DNA of 64,000 nucleotides from assembly GCF_012911975.1 (NCBI RefSeq), contig NZ_SMDQ01000019.1, positions 22,436 through 86,435 on the forward strand, read 5' to 3'. A program made the position numbers and the translations under genes. The notes beneath the pieces were generated by a model. That model ran no database searches. It saw only the letters and a list, made by a program, of their open reading frames with translations, and had not been told where the DNA came from. Of this stretch, positions 60,235-64,000 are shown piece after piece (within the stretch, counting starts at the first letter, position 1; each line of letters starts with the position of its first letter). This DNA comes from Nodosilinea sp. P-1105. GTDB lineage: Bacteria; Cyanobacteriota; Cyanobacteriia; Phormidesmidales; Phormidesmidaceae.

Positions 60235-61488
60235 ATGTTTGGCCTACGTAAACCCCAACAACGTTTAATTCAGTCCACCCTACCCCTGGCCCTGGTGCTG
60301 GCCCTGGTGGGGCCGAGTTGCACCCAGACCCAGGCCTGCGCCTGTCTCCAGCCAGGGGCCGAGGCAGCCCTCAGCCTACCTGTGCCCAGCCCCCATGAAG
60401 CGGTGCTGCTGGAGGGTTGGTCGGCCTACCGCCAACGGTTTATCCAGGCGGATGGCCGGGTGATCGACCGGGAAGACCAGGATCGCACCGTGTCGGAAGG
60501 TCAGGCCTATGCCATGCTGCGGGCGGTGGCCATCGACGACCCCGCCACCTTTGATCGCACCTACACCTGGGCCAAAGATAACCTAGTTCGCCAGGACGAG
60601 ACCGGGGAGCCCATAGACCGTTTATGGGCCTGGAAGTGGGGGCAGCGGCCGAATGGGAATTGGGGAGCCCTGGACCCTAACTTTGCCACCGACGCCGATA
60701 TTGACGCCGCCACCGCCCTGATTTTGGCGGCCCAGCGCTGGCAATGCGATCGCTACGCCGAGGAGGCCCGAGCGTTGCTAGCCGACCTATGGGCCTATGG
60801 CACCCTAGAGCTGCCCGATGGCACCCGCCAGCTGATTCCCGGCCCGATCGCTGACTTTCAGCTGGGGGATGACCAAATTATTTTGAACCCCTCCTACTTT
60901 GCCCCAGCCAGCTTTCGCCTGTTTGCCGAGGTGGACCCCGACCATGACTGGCTGAGCCTGATTGACAGCGGCTATGCCATGTTGGACGACCTCTCCAGTT
61001 TTTCGGCTACGGGGCTACCCCCCGACTGGATTGTCTTTACGCCCGCCACCGGCACCTATCGCCAGTTGCCCCTCGACCACGCCCTGCAAAGTCACTACAG
61101 CTTTGATGCAATTCGGGTCTGGTGGCGGGTCAGCCAGGATGCTGTTTGGTTCAACGAACCCCGGGCTGACGCCTACTTACAGGCCCAGCTGCCAGAACTC
61201 GGCGATCGCTGGCAGCAAGCCGGTCGCCTGCCGGCCCGCCTCACCCTGGATGGCCAGGCCGAATCCAGCTACGAAGCCACTGCCCACTATGCCATGGTCT
61301 ATGGGGCCATGCAACGGGTCAATCAGGCGATCGCCGAGGACATCTACCGCACCAAGCTGCAACCCGCCTACCAAGATGGCTTTTGGGATAACGATACCGC
61401 CTACTACACCCAGAATTTGGCCTGGTTTGGGCTCTGGCCCCTGGAGGCCTCACCCCAACGCCTGCAGGTCAGCCAATGCGAGGGATGA
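60235..61488 (+). CDS. bcsZ: Glycoside hydrolase family 8 endoglucanase (BcsZ-like)
   Basis: DRTVSEGQAYAMLRAVAIDDPATFDRTYTWAKDNL; NGNWGALDPNFATDADIDAATALILAAQRW; LNPSYFAPASFRLFAEV. Confidence 0.92.
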   Translation: MFGLRKPQQRLIQSTLPLALVLALVGPSCTQTQACACLQPGAEAALSLPVPSPHEAVLLEGWSAYRQRFIQADGRVIDREDQDRTVSEGQAYAMLRAVAIDDPATFDRTYTWAKDNLVRQDETGEPIDRLWAWKWGQRPNGNWGALDPNFATDADIDAATALILAAQRWQCDRYAEEARALLADLWAYGTLELPDGTRQLIPGPIADFQLGDDQIILNPSYFAPASFRLFAEVDPDHDWLSLIDSGYAMLDDLSSFSATGLPPDWIVFTPATGTYRQLPLDHALQSHYSFDAIRVWWRVSQDAVWFNEPRADAYLQAQLPELGDRWQQAGRLPARLTLDGQAESSYEATAHYAMVYGAMQRVNQAIAEDIYRTKLQPAYQDGFWDNDTAYYTQNLAWFGLWPLEASPQRLQVSQCEG

Positions 61489-61567
61489 CGCTCTAGGCAG
61501 CGGCTGTGCTACCCCGGCGTCCTGTGACCTGGCTTTATGACTAACTAGATTATTTCTAACTTCTACC

Positions 61568-63865
61568 ATGACGCTTTTCGCCTTTTCGCCCCGGACTCGC
61601 CGTCGCCTCGCCCTCTATCTAATGACGCTGCTGCTGATTACCAGCCAGCCCCTGTTGGCCCAGGAACCAGAGGCCGTAGAGCAGACCCCAGCCCCGATCG
61701 CCACCGAAATTACCCTGCCAGACAACCTGCCAGGGCCACCCACCATCGCCCCAGGGGATGCAGGCCAGTATGTCCTGGAATTTAATCGCAGTCCGGTGGT
61801 CGGCAACCGCCTGCGCTTTACCGGCATCTACGACGAACAGCGCCTGCACTTTACCCGCCCCCGAGCCTGGACCCCTGAGTCTGTGAGTGTGCTGTTGCGC
61901 TATCGCCATTCTGCCGCCCTCTACGCCACCCGCTCCAACCTGACAGTGCTGGTTAACGGTACCAGCATTGGCAGCGTGCCCCTGAATCTGCCCATGGGCG
62001 AGATTGGCGACATCGTGTTTGATATTCCCCCTGATCTGCTGCAAGACCACAATGAACTGGTGGTGGCGGCCCTGCAAAACAACTCCCCCACCTGCACCCA
62101 GGACCCCTACGATCCGTCCCTGTGGGCCGAGGTGCTACCCGATTCTAAGGTGGTGTTTGACTTTCAGCCCCAGGCGGTTACCCCAGACTTTAGCCAGTTC
62201 CCCTATCCCCTGTTTGATCTGCTGAGCCTGCAAGCCAACCGGGTAGCCTACTTACAGCCATCCCAGGTGGATAGCCCCTGGCTGACTACCCTGGGACGGT
62301 TGCAAACCTACCTGGGTCGCACCGCCCACTATCGCCCCCTGGACAGTCGCCTGATCGAAACGGTGGATGCCCTGACCCCCCAGGAACGGCTGGTGATGTT
62401 GGGGACGCCTAGCCAGCAACCGAGCCTGGCTGAGCTGGATTTACCCTTCGCCCTGGTGGCGGGTGAATGGGTAGATGAGGACGGCACCCCCCTGCCGGAG
62501 GATGTGGGCTTACTGGCCTGGAGCACCCTGAATCAGGAGCAATCTCCGGTGCTGGTGATCAGCGGCAACGGCGAGGCTGGTGTCGCTAAAGCCACCCAGT
62601 ACCTGGTGCAGCCCCAGGATCAGCAAATTGCCACCGGCCACGCCTTAGTGGTCAACCAGATGGCTGAGCTGCCCTCCCCCTCCCCCCGGCAATGGCCAGG
62701 GTATCTGCCCGAGGAGGACAGCTTTTTACTGGCAGAGATGACCAGCCCCAATCACCAACCGATCGGTGATATGACCGTGCGCGGTTCCCATGCCCCCGCC
62801 CTAACCATCGACTTTAAAGCGCTACCGGACGATCGCTTGCTGCGGGGCAGTCGCATGCAGCTGGTGTACAGCTATGGGCCCCAGGTGAACCCCCTCACCT
62901 CTCTGGTGGATGTGGAACTGGATGGGGTCTCTTTGCAGGGGAAACGGTTGACAGCGGCCCAGGGGGCGAGTCGACGGACCTTAACGGTGGATTTACCGGG
63001 CGATCGCGTCACCCCCAACTCCAAACTACAGGTCAATTTCCGCCTCGACCCCCGAGAACGGCGGTCCTGTAGCCGAGTGACCGACCAGCAACTGTGGGGC
63101 ACCATCCACAGCGACACTAGCTTTACCCTCAACCGCACAGCCGTTACCAACCTGCCCGACCTGGATCTGTTCAAAACCGGCTATCCGTTCACCGCCCCCC
63201 AAGATTTAGCCGCGACCGCTGTGGTAGTCCCCGATCAGCCGACGGCCGCCGACCTGGAGGTGTTGTTAACCCTCACCGAACGGCTGGGCCGCCTGAGTCA
63301 GGCCGACTCTGTGCAGTTAGCCGTCTATCGCCAGACTGACTTACCCGATGACGTACGCCAGGACCGACACCTAGTGGCGATTGGGACCGAACCCCAGTTC
63401 CCCTTCCCCGACCTGCTGACCAACACCGGCTTCACCCTAGAAGGTCGCCAAACCCGTCGCTGGGGCCGTAGCCAGGTGCAACCCTTACCAGACGGCGAAG
63501 GGCTGATCAAGTCGGTGATTTCCCCCTGGAATTCCCAGCGGGTGGTTCTGGCTCTCAGCGGTCGCGAGGCCGTCGGTCTAGCTCAGGTGGCCGACCTGCT
63601 GCGCCACGACCCCCTGTTTTATCAAATCGAAGGCGATACCGTGCTGGTCAGCGCCCAGGTGCCCGACCCCGACCCCCACGCCAGCAACGACTACCGATTG
63701 ACCACCCTGCGCCAAACCCCCTCAGTCCAGATCGCCACCGCCACCGATTATCCCTTGCTGTGGCGGCTGGCCCAAGCCAACTGGCTGTTTGTGGTCCCCG
63801 CCACCGTGGCCCTGTCGTTGTTGATCTACGGTGCCGCCCAGGCCTATCTACGGCGGGTGGGGTGA
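61568..63865 (+). CDS. bcsB: Cellulose synthase regulatory subunit BcsB-like
   Basis: Signal peptide; LNLPMGEIGDIVFDIPPDLLQDHNELVVAALQN; C-terminal TM LFVVPATVALSLLIYGAAQAYLRRVG; follows GH8 gene. Confidence 0.88.
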   Translation: MTLFAFSPRTRRRLALYLMTLLLITSQPLLAQEPEAVEQTPAPIATEITLPDNLPGPPTIAPGDAGQYVLEFNRSPVVGNRLRFTGIYDEQRLHFTRPRAWTPESVSVLLRYRHSAALYATRSNLTVLVNGTSIGSVPLNLPMGEIGDIVFDIPPDLLQDHNELVVAALQNNSPTCTQDPYDPSLWAEVLPDSKVVFDFQPQAVTPDFSQFPYPLFDLLSLQANRVAYLQPSQVDSPWLTTLGRLQTYLGRTAHYRPLDSRLIETVDALTPQERLVMLGTPSQQPSLAELDLPFALVAGEWVDEDGTPLPEDVGLLAWSTLNQEQSPVLVISGNGEAGVAKATQYLVQPQDQQIATGHALVVNQMAELPSPSPRQWPGYLPEEDSFLLAEMTSPNHQPIGDMTVRGSHAPALTIDFKALPDDRLLRGSRMQLVYSYGPQVNPLTSLVDVELDGVSLQGKRLTAAQGASRRTLTVDLPGDRVTPNSKLQVNFRLDPRERRSCSRVTDQQLWGTIHSDTSFTLNRTAVTNLPDLDLFKTGYPFTAPQDLAATAVVVPDQPTAADLEVLLTLTERLGRLSQADSVQLAVYRQTDLPDDVRQDRHLVAIGTEPQFPFPDLLTNTGFTLEGRQTRRWGRSQVQPLPDGEGLIKSVISPWNSQRVVLALSGREAVGLAQVADLLRHDPLFYQIEGDTVLVSAQVPDPDPHASNDYRLTTLRQTPSVQIATATDYPLLWRLAQANWLFVVPATVALSLLIYGAAQAYLRRVG

Positions 63866-63918
63866 TGGGTTGAGGTGCAAGGTGTCAGGTGCAAGGTGCA
63901 AACCGCAAACCTGATACC

Positions 63919-64000
63919 CCCCCTCTCCCCCACTCCATCACTCCCCCATCTCCCCCTCTCCCCCTCTCCCCCTCTCCCCCACTCCATCACTCCCCCATCT
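63919..64000. repeat. C/T-rich octamer-type tandem array running off the window edge
   Basis: CCCCCTCTCCCCCACTCCATCACTCCCCCATCT repeated. Confidence 0.85.

Noticed and set aside
1-64000. tRNA, rRNA, tmRNA or intact IS transposase
   Set aside because: I looked for cloverleaf/TTCGA-type arms, rRNA signatures and DDE transposase ORFs and found none I can support; tRNAscan-SE/ISfinder would be decisive.

Overview
The window is a cyanobacterial chromosome segment. GCGATCGC (HIP1-type) octamers recur throughout (e.g. 10203-10210, 11111-11118), and the gene content is cyanobacterial: split-intein dnaE C-half, ctaC-ctaD-ctaE, cruF/cruG, sds, a PAM68-like gene, ruvA, ruvB, glcD, rpsO, a DASH-type cryptochrome, and a bacterial-cellulose-type cluster at the right edge. 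I saw no rRNA, tRNA, CRISPR array or intact transposase. Most genes are housekeeping.

Parts that deserve a second look:
(1) An AT-rich left-edge island encodes a membrane TPR protein, truncated by the window, and a 2-TM coiled-coil protein with a degenerate Nudix box.
(2) A heptamer/octamer repeat cassette runs directly into the ATGCC start of three unrelated genes, in the same reading frame each time, leaving an anti-SD-like pyrimidine leader and no visible SD.
(3) MITE-like elements have TAGTGSTCWGTCAA-type ends; one supplies the ctaE stop codon and one overlaps a GNAT 3' end.
(4) A ~62-bp hairpin repeat occurs five times.
(5) A HetZ-like regulator is followed by a PilB/GspE-N-like protein that lacks the ATPase core.
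(6) A 112-aa protein is built from two (LGF)n glycine-zipper modules.
(7) A bcs-type cluster has the TPR part and the outer-membrane barrel on separate genes.

All assignments come from reading the sequence; no database search was run.
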